Made by a program: the position numbers and the translations under genes. The notes under the pieces were generated by a model, which saw only the letters and a list, made by a program, of their open reading frames with translations, made no database searches and was not told the DNA's origin. Source: Litoditis marina (Eukaryota > Nematoda > Chromadorea > Rhabditida > Rhabditidae). From it: DNA of 64,000 nucleotides. The stretch covers positions 5,785,060 to 5,849,059 of the forward strand of contig OZ038434.1 of the NCBI GenBank assembly GCA_964036275.1, in the 5' to 3' direction. Numbering within the stretch: position 1 is the first letter of the stretch; each line of letters begins with the position of its first letter. Shown in pieces: positions 36,427 to 49,235 of this stretch.

Positions 36427-38957
36427 GAATTGGCCTAAGTTCCCCACTGTATTGTTGGTTTCTTCATATTTACAAATCTTCTTTCACAGCTTTGTTTGTG
36501 GTAATTCTGGCAACGCTTTAGTTTTTTTTTCTCGAAAGTTTGAATACTTTGTACGTATTTGAACTAGGTGCATGAACATACATGTATGTAGGCGAGGGCG
36601 AGCCACATTTTCGAGAAAACGGAGCACCACAAGAAGTTGAAACCTAGATGAATGTTAAAAAAGTTAAAGTTAACTTACTCAAAAGCAATACAAACTACAG
36701 AAAGGTGGAGATGAAAGTTGAGTGTTCCACGATATTGTTATCTCGACGTGTATGAAGACCAAACCATAACTCAGATATACTGATTCCCTGAAGTTTCGGC
36801 GGTTCTGGGTTATCGTGAACAGTTTTGTCACGGATCCAGCGTTTGAACGATATAATACGTGGTTATTTGAAAGGGTTTGGTGGGAAACCTCGGAACTTTG
36901 CCAAAGAACCAATGACCAAAGTCTCAGAACGATTGAAACCAACTTTCTGCGATTAGCGAACTACAAAAGTGAGAGATGGAGTCAATAAGGCCACAGACAT
37001 CTGCGTCTCTATGACCTACACACTCTGTCATCGCGGACGTTACAAAGGTGGATTGTCAATTGGTATCAGACCTCGCACATATTTGACAGTTTGATCTGAG
37101 ATCTGACAGTAAATGGGTTAATTATGCCGTTTCACCTCATGTGAAACGAGGTTCGACCACTATTTACCGAATAACATCTTATCCTACTTACTCTCTCATC
37201 TTAATTACCGTACTCAAAAGGGGTGTGAAGGTCAGCCGGTTAGAGGGCGATGAGAGAGCACGGGAAACCGAGAGAGACAGTGCGTGTGTCCCCCTGGAAG
37301 GCGGAGTCAACGAGGGATATTGATTGTACCGCATTTGAACAGTCCTTTCGACTATTCTATTATTCCCTCCGTTTCATTGTTCATGTGGCATATCTTTCCC
37401 TCCCTGCTTTTTTCCCTCCTCTTCCCCTATTTCGTCGGTCGGGTCGACTCTGTTTGGACGGAGAACGATGAATCACAAAGAATAGCAATGGTGAGTAGAC
37501 ATGAAATTAGTAGAATACTCACGTGGAACGTTGTAGAACATAAGCAACTGTGTATTTTCACGTATTGCGTGTTTTCCTAGCAGATCTCTAGATTCTGCTG
37601 TGTTTCACACGGTTCCGTTGACTCAGTCAGGGAATCTGAGATGATGCATCTAAATATGTGACCATTGTCATTTTCTATCATTCATCATCGCGTTTTTCGT
37701 TACGGAAAACGAACAGAACATTCAAGACGGTAGAAAAGTGAATGCTTTACCCGTGTTTTTCCAAAAAGTGATCGCGTTCTTGCGCTACCATGCTACAAAC
37801 ATATCTTCTATCTCGCGCAGCATAGGAATGCATTTGTCCATTTTGCTCAACGGTACTAGTTTAATTCTAAGCAAAAGTTCAAAGTATCTCACACATTTCA
37901 CTGTCGCATACGAGCAAATGTTTCATTTTTTCCGCTATGTTTCCATTAAAGTCAGCCTTCATGGTTTCTACTTAACAGAACCGGTTGGTCGCTCGCATAC
38001 CTTTCACATAATCTTCCTCTCAACGTTAATCGACGCCATTGCACAGACATTCACAAAACAGTGATGGATGGTTACATTGTACAGCCGTACACAGCAGAGT
38101 TTTTGAATCGCGATTGGAATGTAATAGGATTGAACTACATACACACCAGAACAGAAAAAAAACTTTACTGCACGCAGCGAATGGTTTGTAAAAGAAATAA
38201 TAGTTTCTGGGTAGACAATGTAGCTCTATTTGGGGCCAAATACGGTATTTATCGACGCCCTGTTGAAGAAACCATCTTCTGGCCTTGTCTCATATTCTGA
38301 GGTTTACTCCAGGATGATTTCCGGATCTTAACAGTACGGAGATGGTGAATGGGACAGAAAAACAATTGTCATGGCCCTTGCTTTCAATTTGTGAAAAAGT
38401 TCTCTTTTCTATCGATCTTATTACTTGCATTGAGCATTGAGTTGGGTGAATCATAAGTTGAATGTCGCTAACATCCGATATCGTTCATTTCGAGTTTTCA
38501 CCATTTGTAATGTTCGGGGTTCCAAGTTGAAACAACTCATGGAAACTTTCGTGCATCAGTTCTTAACTCTGACACATCTTGAGAGCTACAAAAGCGTTTT
38601 CGAAATTGTAGGACAGCAAACAATAAAATGTCATCCGAAGTTGTTGTGATCATGTTTGAAGGGTGTTTTCATGTCTTTGCGGATGGTTTTTATGATGTTT
38701 TATGATGTTTCTTTCGCGCTCCAATGTGACATTGGTAACCATGATGGTATTGGCGATACTGCTATCATCCGCCCATCTAACTCCCTACCACCCGCGTACA
38801 CCTACCCCCCCCCTCCCCCTATCAGTTATATTTAACCCCCGACACCCTTTTGTGTCACTATGTGTGTTCAATGAGGCGTGGTGACCTCTCCAACAATAAT
38901 AGGCGGACAAGAAGACAGTATGTAACAAATGCGCACTTTAAACGGGTTGACCGTATT

Positions 38958-39025
38958 GTGGTTGTAGTTTGAGCTGTACATGAAATCAGGCCTGAACCCC
39001 ATCGGAACCAAACTACAAACACAGC
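38958..39025. repeat. Inverted pair of the TTTGTAGTTTG motif
   Basis: GTGGTTGTAGTTTGAGCTG at 38958 and GGAACCAAACTACAAACACAGC at 39004 face each other across about 30 nt. Confidence 0.6.
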
Positions 39026-39191
39026 AGAACAATATAACCGGATTTTCTAGACCCTTACCTGAAATTCAAATGAATCTATTACATAAGCAATTCGCTTTAC
39101 AGTCAACGAAAACAGAAAATTACCTGCAGAAAATTGAAGCATGTGGTTTATTCTAAATGTATTAATGTATCAATATCAATGGTTTCAGATA

Positions 39192-41736
39192 ATGGCCGAA
39201 GAGAAGAAGTTGTTTGATGAAGAAATGAGAAGGCAGCAATGGGGTCGGAGCAGGTTGGATTATCTTCCTATAAACTCTTTTTGGTTCACGTTTCGACCCA
39301 TTCTTGTTTGAAGCAGTAGCGAGTAGTTTTTTTTTTACAAAGAAGTAACAATCATGTAGGATGTTATCCCGAAATACCGCACCGGTATGGATAAACACCG
39401 GATTTTGGAAGCGACCATGAAGTGTTAGTTTGATACGCGTACAGAGCACTATTCATCGAGAAATTTGTCTGCGACTGGAAATTTGGGGAATCAAGCTACC
39501 AGAACAGCCAAACAGTACAACATTTAGTTTCAGCCAGACTTTTCACGCTTTATGTGGTTTATGTGAATCTGAGCCACAAATCTTGGCTTATAGCCTTCAT
39601 TATTGGGTGCCTCGGCCATTAATGCGTAATTTGCGTCCAACCAAAAGCCGACGTGATGAAGAAAACAATCTTTCTGACGCACTGTAGATCAGAATAGCAA
39701 CAATTTCCATAAAGTTGCCATTTTTAAGGTCAGAAGTCGGGAGTACGTTCAGTCAAGAACGGAAGGGTCTCTCGGGACTCAGTGTATCCTCTTCTTCTCA
39801 TGATAGAACTGAAACGCTTAGAACAGGTAAGAGTAACGTCAGGGAAAAACATTCATTGATCATAAAAAAAAATAATTTAATAACATAATACAATAGGAGA
39901 CATTTTAGTCTAACTCCAAGAGATTGGGTTGGTATAAAGTGTATACGACCACAAAGGTATAAGAAACAGTGGATCGTAATATACTCGATACGTATACGTT
40001 ACAACAAAGTGAAACTTGCACTGGAACGACAACTAAAGTAATAGCCCTAAATGCCTAAATCGTAAAAGTGGATTTTTTCAGCAATTTCGTCAGATATTTC
40101 GGAAGAGAACTGGTGCTACCATTGTACTTCGCCTATTTCGCATCTATCTTCCAATATGAAGAAAACGATCAAAGATTTTCTCAAAATAAGAAGGACTTCG
40201 TATCCAACCAGTGAGTCATTTTACCATTGCATCGTTTGAATATAATACAACATTCCTAACATTGAACGAAAAAAGTTGAACGTCGAAAAGTTTCAAACTG
40301 TTAATTTCTGTTTGAAAGGCATTTTAAAAGAGGTGGAAATTTCCCAGGAGTTCAAGTGAGGGGGGGGGGGGGGGGGTTAAAACTTGTAATCCTCCCCAAG
40401 TTGTCACAATCAGCCTTAGTGAAATGGCGATTTACAAACATGAATATACAACTTTTTTAAATCCAATTTGTATTTCAGAAGTGGCTACCCCAGAGTGTGT
40501 GAGTGCCCGAAACTTTTCCCTACTTCACAAGCAGTCTTGTAAGCATAGATACTGTCAGACACTGGCTCTAGTGGACCACAAGGAAGGTGAGCGGGACTAT
40601 AGCTGTACCAGATGTGAATGAGAGAGTCACGTGGAACGTGCAGATATATTCAAAAATGCAGATATATTCCCCTTACCATACAAGTTCTCAAGCAAGGTTG
40701 TGTTCCAGATGTTCCAACACTCCCACTTTCAAAGCCAAGCTTTTCATTTTTCCGTACGTAGGTAGAACGTTGCGCACATACGTTTTTCTGTTTTCTAGAA
40801 TCCAGGTTCTTTGAATAGTACTTTCAGGGGCCTCGTTTGTATTACGTGGTTGTGCCGAGAATTTCGGGGCAATCAATTCCAAAATACTGGACGTGCAGCC
40901 GGAAAATACATGCACAAAGTAAGTTCAATTATTTTTGCAGAAGTGAAATTTTTTATGATACCTGCCCACTGGTCCACCTTCCAAAATGTTCACAGGAAAA
41001 TTAAATGTTCAGTTTTGGGATTTTCCTGCGATGATCAATTTTCATTAATATTTAGCCGTATTTAGCTATTTGTGAGCATTGTCGCTTTAAATCAACAAAC
41101 AAGGTTTACGTTTGGTTATCCAGCTGTGACAAACAACATTCATCTCAAATAGGGCCTTTATGTGTGGGGAAGGAACTGGTATCTCTCAACTATTCTATGA
41201 AAAGTGACCAAATCTTCGGTGTATTTTGATCTCGAGACACGCCGCAACTAAAAACTTCGACATAAAAGCAACGGGATCAAACTACAAACACAGCGAATTT
41301 TGAACACACTGTATAGTCTTTTCCATTCCTACTGAGACTCTGGGATTTGGAAAATTTCAAGCCGTTTTGCTCACTTACTTTTGATCGGAGAAGTTTAGGA
41401 TTTTTGTACCTGCTTATCGTTCTTAGTATATATACGAGAGCTGTTTCCATGAACTTTATTTTCAGCTTCACAACAGTCTTCGGAAAGTTTGTAAGGTTAC
41501 TGTAGGAGTCTCAGTAGGAAGGGTGTGAACTATAAACGATTGCTTTGGAAAAAGCGAACCCTATTTCAATCTCCGATTTCTTCCAGAATGTATCACATTT
41601 CAGGTTGCACGACAAGCTTGATATAAGCGAGTGTATCTGCCGTGAACGAAAGTATTGCTACGCTAACAGTCGGAGTTCAGCTCGAACGAAAGTACAGCTG
41701 ATATCCATCTTACTCGTATTATCAAGTCTCGTTTAA
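39192..41736 (+). CDS. Ly6/uPAR-like cysteine-rich protein with GPI-type tail
   Basis: Exons 39192-39253, 39729-39826, 40082-40210, 40479-40586, 40828-40918 and 41604-41736 give 206 residues. GGTTTCAG at 39181-39188 just before the ATG is a likely trans-splice acceptor. Residues 1-55 are charged and Ser/Arg-rich without a signal peptide. A domain with ten cysteines follows: NWCYHC, TPEC, SCKHRYC, LRGCAENFGA, NTC, ECIC and KYCY. The end is hydrophobic (VQLISILLVLSSLV*), as in GPI-anchored proteins. The pattern, especially WCYHC and RGCA, resembles nematode Ly6-type proteins; that family call is from memory. A signal-peptide exon may be missing from this model. Poly-G (40360-40376) lies in intron 3. 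Confidence 0.75.
41300..41537. repeat. TIR-like inverted repeat in intron 5 of the Ly6-like gene
   Basis: Left CTGTATAGTCTTTTCCATTCCTACTGAGACTC (about 41308) and right GAGTCTCAGTAGGAAGGGTGTGAACTATA (about 41506) are imperfect inverted repeats of about 35 bp. Confidence 0.55.
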
Positions 41737-43510
41737 GAAAAGCATAACTCTCTATTGCGATTGCTCCGAATATAACTATGCATCTATCAAACAGCTCAGT
41801 TTCTGTGTTTCTGAATAGAGTTTCTCAATATTCGCCGTGCTAGTCAGATGTATAATCACCTTGTATGGTCAGTGGTCACGTAAAACGTGTGAAACACACA
41901 ACCGTTGGGCAATGTGCGTTCGAAAAGTACACAGTTTCTGGTGTTTATTCACGTTTTCCGTGACAATTGTATACCTGTGAGCTGTGTACTATTCTTAGAA
42001 AGCTGTATCAGGTGTTTTCTCAAATGCATTCACCGCTTTGTTGGTGTAGTGGCTATCGCAGTAGTCTAGTGTCACTATGATGACAGATTCGAGTCCGCGC
42101 TGAATCATGTCTGAGGGAATTTTTATATACTAAGAAGTGCACATACATATATGGTAACCGTTATGTTAACCCTTAGCACGGGCTACCAATAATACTTCTT
42201 TATCCTACCCTCATAAATTCAACCCTAGATGCTTCTGTGAATATGTGCTGACTATTAGATATTTAGAATGAACGGGTGTTACCATTATTCGTTATATATT
42301 GACCAAAAATTGCCGGAAAATTCATAATATGATATGGTTTGAGCTGTGTGTTACAGATGTTCAATAAAGTTTATTGCTGTTGAACATCATTATTTTCACT
42401 AGTAAGTTAAATCATCTACGGTGGTGCTATCATTTCAAAATGTTCCGTTGTGTGTATGAATTCCACATTTCTATTTCTATGGCAACTAAGTTAATTGAAT
42501 TTTAATAATAGTTCTTTTTGAATTTGCAGAAGCTTTGCAAGGTTTCTTGCAATCAATTTCAAGACAATTTTGAAGTAGCCAAGCTCAAGAGTTGAGAGGT
42601 TTCCTAGGAAGAGCAAGTCAGATGATTTCACACTCTTCTAGAGAACACAATAAGTTTTCAAATTCTGAACACCATTTTGAGATCATTTCCATGCAATTTT
42701 GAAACGGTTGACGCGTAAATGACTTTATTTTACCTATACAATGTTTCCTACGCGATCGTACTATGAAGTTTATGTGACTAGATTGAAATCCCGTTACTGT
42801 CAAAGCATAAATGAGTATAATGAGAGGAGAATATAGAAATAACAGAGCAGAAGAGAGAATGAATGAAAAGATTAGCTGTCTATTCACTAAAGTAATTCAA
42901 TTCACAACCAACGAGAAAGATCTCACAACTATGCACAGATAAGAAAAGTACACAACAGAGAAAACAACAACCGTTCACGTACTACAAGAGAGGAGACGTT
43001 TGAGAGAAGAGCAAAGTTAGTATATCGATCAAACCTCCAGCCTTTCCTTGGCCGCTCAATCAATATCTATATTTTTCAGTACACAGAAGCATGTTAGGAA
43101 CATCACAGAAACCCATTGCCACGCAGATACAATGCTTACAAAACGTAAAAATGTGAATGGATGTTCACATAGCCATAAAAGTGTCTTTGTTAATAACTGA
43201 AACCTCTCTTCATAATACTTCGAATTCAAGAATAAACACCGTGACAACTTTTTGAGAGGATACTGGCCCGCTATTGTACTTAAGCACTACTCAAAGCAAA
43301 TTCAAAAATTTGTTACAAAACATTAAACATTCTTCTGTCCTGTCTTTACAAAGGACCTCACACAACAAAGCAAAAACAATCATAACATCAGATCGCAACC
43401 TATTTGGCCTGTTCTCCAAAACAGCATACAATACACACGAATTCCCCTTTGGACCGAAATAACTCCGGTATTTCACCTCGCCACAAGTTTCTTATAATTG
43501 AGTAGTTTGT
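41737..43510. other. Intergenic region between convergent Ly6-like and TMEM164 genes
   Basis: A decayed CACGTAAAACGTGTGAAACACA block at about 41870-41965 (MITE-like, related to the CACGTG family) and a tRNA-like stretch at 42045-42112. Otherwise AT-rich without a gene. Confidence 0.5.
42045..42112 (+). repeat. tRNA-like sequence, probably a decayed tRNA-derived repeat
   Basis: A-box-like TTGGTGTAGTGGC and B-box-like GATTCGAGTCC with normal spacing (about 45 nt), but the T and acceptor stems do not pair. Confidence 0.35.
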
Positions 43511-46413
43511 CTACTCGTCTTTCTGTGGATAAGCGTCCGAGATGAGATCGCAGATGATGGTCGATATAGCCGAGTAGGTCTTGGATATGATGGGGATCAG
43601 CAGGAACTGGTGTCCCACCGCGATGATCCTATAGGCCCTCGTTTGGAAGGGGTCCGAGATGGCCGGACACATTATGTTGTTCAGGTTCACACGCGAGTAC
43701 TGAAATACACTCAATAAACGAAGAATTAGCGTACTGTTTCATCCATTTGTCGCTTTGTCTTACAATTAGTTTATATGAATATCAACCGTGGATGAACTGT
43801 CTGTTAAGGGAGTGGACATGGCATGGGTGACCTTTGTTACCAGCTAATGCCGTTCTACCGTGATTTCTTCCACATATATAGTCTTTTTCATTTTCGCGTG
43901 ACTAATTCAGTATGTCTGATTTCAATCATTTTTATACCTCTCTCTTACAAAAACATTTTCTAAAATTTTCGACGTAAAACTTTCATAAGAAAGGTGGAAT
44001 GCAAACTGTAGGAATGTACACACGAACGATGTAGACTAGTTACTATCAACTTAGACATACCTTACATACGTGGACCACTGATAATGCAGTGAAATCACTA
44101 TCATTAAGAAACAGTTGTTGCACTCCTTCAAGGTTTATTGGCAATTCAAAACGGCGGAGACTACATTTATGTTCTTGTTTGTGAGCTTGTGTATGCTTGG
44201 GTGAAAAATAGGATGCCGTATATTTCCATTTGAAACATATGCGCTCTACAATGAGCTTAGGAAAGTTCAAACTACAGAATGATAAAGGATAATAGTTTTA
44301 CTAAGGTGTCTAGCTAACCTTCTGTGTTGTCATCTCGTGTTCTATAATAATTGGATTAAGTGTTTTAACAGTCATTAATGAGCGAAAAGCTAAACTGACC
44401 AACGCAACTCCTTGCAGTACAACGAAATGGTACAAAAGGAAGATACACAGTCCAAAGATGGTCCATGAGTAGTCATAAGCTTTCTCTGGTTCGAAAGCGC
44501 CTGGAACATTATCATTGAGCCTAGTTTGAGAATACTGTGTGCACACTAAAACCTTTGTTCAAAAGCTGAATCATTAAAAATAAAATTGAACTAACTGGAG
44601 CTAAAAATAAAACAACTTGATTGAGTTCGAACGGGAGAAACAACCTTCACCGATCTAACTTTGTAGTTTACTCAGGAAAGTGTTTAATTTCTATGTCATC
44701 GTAAACTCTGGTCCGATTCTCTCTCTCCCTCTTTCTCTCTAATTTGTTCTGTTCCTTACCTCGGAGGTACATCAAATACACAGGAACCAGAACAATTGCT
44801 AGGTGCTGAGCATAGTAGATGAAAACCTCGCCAGGCAACTGGAACAACAATAAATTCAGTAAGAATTATTTTCTTTGGTTTTAGGTGAGGTTTGTGGACT
44901 TACTCCTATAACGCATATTCACAGACTTAAGTTAATGCTCAGTTCATAGTTCATAGAAAATTATATTTATGGTACAGAACAAATATCATAGTCCGACATG
45001 GTTTATTCTCAAGTCTTTGAAAATGTTCCAACTGAATTACGGGCCAAACTCACGAATCTTGTGTTGAGTATGGGAAAGGCTAGAGCAAAGAAGGCTCCCG
45101 GCATGAAATATAGATGGAGACGAAACAAAAAACAAACACGTCTGTAACGAGATACAGAATTGAAGAATATGACCTGTGTTCAAAACAAAGACAAGTCAAA
45201 GCTATGAAGAAAAAGTGATACGCAAATGAACATGTTATAAAAAGAGTTGATCATCTTTAATTTTTCACAGAAATAAATTGCTTATTCTCAGATCAAAAAT
45301 AATTATTCACTGTTTGTTACAGTTTGGCGTAGTATGGCGTTAACGTTCTACATAACCGTCTGCGTCGCTCTCGTTCGCACGGGTTCATATTTGTAGTTTG
45401 ATGCTTTGACCAAAGTGAGTTCGTATTTCATCCCTTAGCTCACCTATCATTGGCATCAGTTGAGAGCAGAATTAGCTGCATGGTAGTGGTAATGTGACAA
45501 GGATTTAGCAGGAAGATACCGGTCCTAAAACAGCTCGTTCGGAAAGTTTTTGCAATAATCTCGTTACTGGTCAGAACTGATATTTGATCCCTGTTTAGAT
45601 TCTGAGAAAAGTTATTTCTCTGAGAATTGCCTGCTTTTTCATCCGCGAACTTGATTTTGTGGATATGTCACGACATTCATCTAATTTGCAGGTTTTCCAT
45701 TCAAACACTTTAGCGCCCATTCTAGTTGGTGAAAACATTTATCATGACACTGAATCGTATTTATGAGCCGTAGTAACTTATACAAAACAAATAATCCAAA
45801 TCTTCGGAATCAACAGCAGTACAGATGCGAGAGCGAGAAAATAGTTCTTGTTTTTTTTAGAGAGACCGATCGGCTCCCAGGAGAGGCTCCCTCGGATACT
45901 GCTGCATATGGGTCAATAAGCTGTTCCCACAACTCACTTTGAAATCATTTTGAATGCGAGTTCAGCCCCGAAGATGAGACTGTATATGGTGAGTACGGCA
46001 TATCGGGAGTAGTTGCGCGGTCTCGCACTGAACGATGTGTTCAGCAGGGGTACTGTAGTGTACGCAGTCCAGATGGCCAACGGAACGAAGACCAACGACT
46101 CTAGCAGCCGTTGCCATTTTGGGATGTACTGCAAATATGCATGACTGTTAACAAAATGGGTCACGCTTACAATTGTATTCAATGTTTTCGATGAGAATAC
46201 TGTGCATGAGAACGCTCGCAACGTTGCAACCAGATTCACGTCATATTGTTACAAAGGGGTCTTTCTTTAGCGCCTTTCGGAAATTCTCAACAGTGCTATA
46301 TTACAGTTTAGCTAGTAATCAAATGAGTGTCTTACATTGATACAGTCGTGGCCGCCGTTTCCGGGAATTGAGTGGTTGACTCCGCCGACCGCGAGATCCC
46401 ACCAGACACTCAT
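43511..46413 (-). CDS. TMEM164: TMEM164 family multi-pass acyltransferase
   Basis: ER membrane protein; the human member makes ether phospholipids through a Cys-dependent acyl transfer. Exons 46413-46336, 46128-45938, 45524-45444, 45141-45054, 44838-44760, 44500-44400 and 43699-43511 give 268 residues (human 297). Family blocks: PGNGGHDC (residues 18-25), [29 protein letters not shown] (with the conserved Cys), [25 protein letters not shown] (conserved His), LYHFVVLQ and [15 protein letters not shown] near the end. Several hydrophobic spans are visible. A GTGTTCAG acceptor lies about 50 nt upstream, and a five-codon upstream ORF (ATGTGTTGGTGGCGGTAG) stands between it and the start. Confidence 0.93.
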
Positions 46414-47316
46414 GAGGAAGGGAGGAGGGGCAGGGCGCACGGTGCTACCGCCACCAACACATTCTGAACACACAACATAAACATGATTAGTGTAATAAAC
46501 ATAAATAATATGTTTATTATTTTCATAATAAACATGCTTATTTATATTTTTCGTATTCATTGTTCCACTTGAAGGGAGGAGGAAGAGAACTGCTTGTGAA
46601 CATTCCTCCGACAAGTTTCTCGCATGTCACTGGATTAATGCCATTAGAGCATTTGATAATCTACCTGTTATGAGGGAGAGGAATCAAGACCGACTCACAA
46701 GAAGCTACAAAGATCTGTGACATGTAGGATGATCACCGCCTCGTAACGAAGCGGAGTGAATGAATAAATGTGTAGAATTGTTCAACTTCGCGTCGTTTCG
46801 AGACGGTAATTATTGCACATATCACATTATTTCAAAACGTCTTCTTGTGCAGTAGTGGTACAACGACGTATGACGACAAAGGAATAAAAATACCACGATA
46901 ATATTTATTTATTTATTCACTTTGTTTATCTACATTCTAAAAATATGGCGAGGCTCATCAGAGATAGAGGAAAAATGTGAGATATTTATGTTTGAGATGT
47001 AGAACGTAGGTGGTGAGCATTTATCGATCTACTATCGTGTCATTCTTACAGGCACAACTTGACCCCAATCTATAAAATTAAAACATAACACTTTTCGCAT
47101 GGAGTACTAAGTGAGCCAACAAAGAGTAAGGTAAGAGTTGCAAAAGTAGGATAGCAAACAGGACAAAAAAAGTTCGTTCTCCATTGAAAATGCCGTAAAA
47201 ATGGGCTGGTAATCTCGCTGTTACACAAAAACTAGTAGTTCATTTTTACGGTTTTTTCTCTATTACTTATTTGAGATAGTTGTTCCCTGTTGTAATTGAT
47301 GCGCATCCACACAAAC

Positions 47317-47440
47317 TTAACGAAGGACGATTATGTGGACCAATCCCGTGACATCGGTCCTTTAAACTGCAATTGAAAAATGTATTGCGGTTTAAAGGAC
47401 TGAAGCGTTGCGATTGGACCACATAATCGTCCTTCTTTAA
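47317..47440. mobile_element. Palindromic MITE, TTAA-type family, copy 2
   Basis: Inverted arms CGAAGGACGATTATGTGG and CCACATAATCGTCCTTCT, with inner arms GTCCTTTAAACTGCAAT / ATTGCGGTTTAAAGGAC. TTAA flanks both ends (47317-47320 and 47437-47440). Reverse orientation to copy 1 at 1451-1570, about 90% alike by eye. Confidence 0.85.
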
Positions 47441-47734
47441 TTGAAAATTTTGAAACACACAATGCCTTTCAGAAATATAGCTGTTATAGATCATTTTTAA
47501 ATAGAACAATTTGAGAAAAAAAATGGTCGTTAAGCAGCGCTGCGGGCGGAGATTTCTTTGTAAACTATAATTAGTTGGACTACAGTACCTTTCGATGTAA
47601 TTACATCTGTCAATGCAAATTACAGAGAAAAATGGAAAAGAGAGAAAAAGCATGTGGGATAAAGAGAATGGAAGTAACACTTTGCTCATGGCGAACGCTA
47701 TGCTGGTCACATGCTGTACAAGAGTGATGGGGTG

Positions 47735-48330
47735 AGAGAATGAAAGAGAGGGAGAGAGAGAGAGAGAAGGGGAGAGGGAGAGAGTGAGGGAGAGAGAAAA
47801 ATAGAGAGATAGAGAGAGAGTTAGTGACAGACTGAGACAAAGAATATATGCGCGTAATCTATACAAGAACAAGAAAAGTATGTGGAGATGAAATGATGAA
47901 TTAAGAAGAGTTCGAAATTTGAGCCCAGCCAGAGCGACGCCCTGGGGCAGTATTGATCTACGAGAGGGAGAGCGTGGGAGAGGGTGCAGACACGAGAGAG
48001 AGTGACGTAATAAGAAGATCGAAGAAGCTGTTGGAGAAAGCAACAGCTCTAGGTGGTAGATATGTCACGAAACAGATGTCACTCAATGTCAAGATAAGCA
48101 AAAACAATTCTATCAGCGAGAGAGCGGGAGAGAGAGAGACAACGAGAGAGACGAGTGAGAGAGTGATAGACGAGTGAGAGAGTGATAGAAGGTGGAGCGA
48201 GATGGGTGAAAGAGTATAGGAGAGAGAGAGAGAGAAAAAGAGACGAGGTAGAGATGGTGATAGAACAAGTGTGGGAGAAAGAGATGGTGGGAGAAGGAGT
48301 GAGATGAAGAGAGTGGAGAGAAATTACAGA
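47735..48330. repeat. GA-rich satellite
   Basis: Purine-rich GAGAGR repeats broken by short unique stretches over about 600 bp. Confidence 0.85.
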
Positions 48331-49235
48331 AGATAAAGAGAATTTCAGCTCATTTCGGTGAATAAATTGTAGGACCGATCATTCAAAAGAACATTATGGC
48401 TAAAAGCTTGGATTTCCTCTACCCATGTATTTGTTGGCTTCTTAGCTCATAAAAAAGCGGAAGAAATCAATACTACATGTGTCTCGTCCCCAAAATATCA
48501 GAAATGCAGGGGTATACGAAAAATCAAAAGACAACCCAATTTTCATTTTTAGTGTTATGTACAAAACTAATTATCGTGAGCAGCTATCTTCATTCTGATA
48601 CTAAACCAAAGATTGGTTCAGAATTTCAGATATATCACCTGATTTTGTCCATAAAGAAGTTCAATGTGACAGCCATAGTATACATATTATAGCGTGAGAT
48701 TGCCAAAAAGCAACGTGTCGCAATGGGCAGTCCTTGGTACAGAGATGCGCAACTTGTGTGCACACGCTCTTTACACTCGCAGTGCAAATCCGTGGGACCA
48801 CTCGTTAGTGTCACCATTATTCTAGTGGTAATCGAAACCTACACTGAATAATACTCAAAGCCGAGAACTCCGAATGGAATGATAATACTTTCGTTCGAAA
48901 GGAAGATGAAATGTGGTTGTCAGCAAACTGCGACCAATTAGGAACATGTTCGCGCTGTCAGCAGAACAATCGACCCCGACCCCTAATCGACAAAAACACG
49001 GCTGGGAACAGACTGACAACAGAGAACCATGTGAAAATATCATTCAAGTACACAGATCACATTCAGGACAATTATATAAATTAGTGCGTGGGTAAGAGTC
49101 AACACGGCATAGTTATATAAAATCGCCTTCTTTACAATAAGTACAACGACTTGATAAAACAACATCACAGGCTTCATACTTAACTGACTATAACATTCTA
49201 CAAAAGAACATGTACGACTCTTAATGAGGTAATTT

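Larger units (their letters stand above)
35854..39191. other. rpl-7A to Ly6-gene intergenic region
   Basis: 3.3 kb. Contains the poly-C/poly-G inverted repeat at 36198-36426, a CACGTG-rich decayed MITE-like block at about 37515-37625, and a TTTGTAGTTTG inverted pair at 38958-39025. Plus-strand open frames at 37738-38064 and 38061-38300 have no motif, no splice context and unbiased codons. No gene called. Confidence 0.5.
46414..49235. other. TMEM164-EMC4 intergenic region
   Basis: Contains the TTAA MITE (47317-47440) and a long GA-rich satellite (47735-48330). No gene found; the long open frames here are products of the purine repeat. Confidence 0.6.

Noticed and set aside
37738..38300. Two consecutive plus-strand open frames (108 and 79 codons)
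   Set aside because: No splice sites, no biased codons and no recognisable motif.
47267..48043. 258-codon minus-strand open frame, the longest in the window
   Set aside because: Mostly Ser/Leu/Phe from the complement of a GA satellite; interrupted by the MITE at 47317-47440; no splice or family signal.
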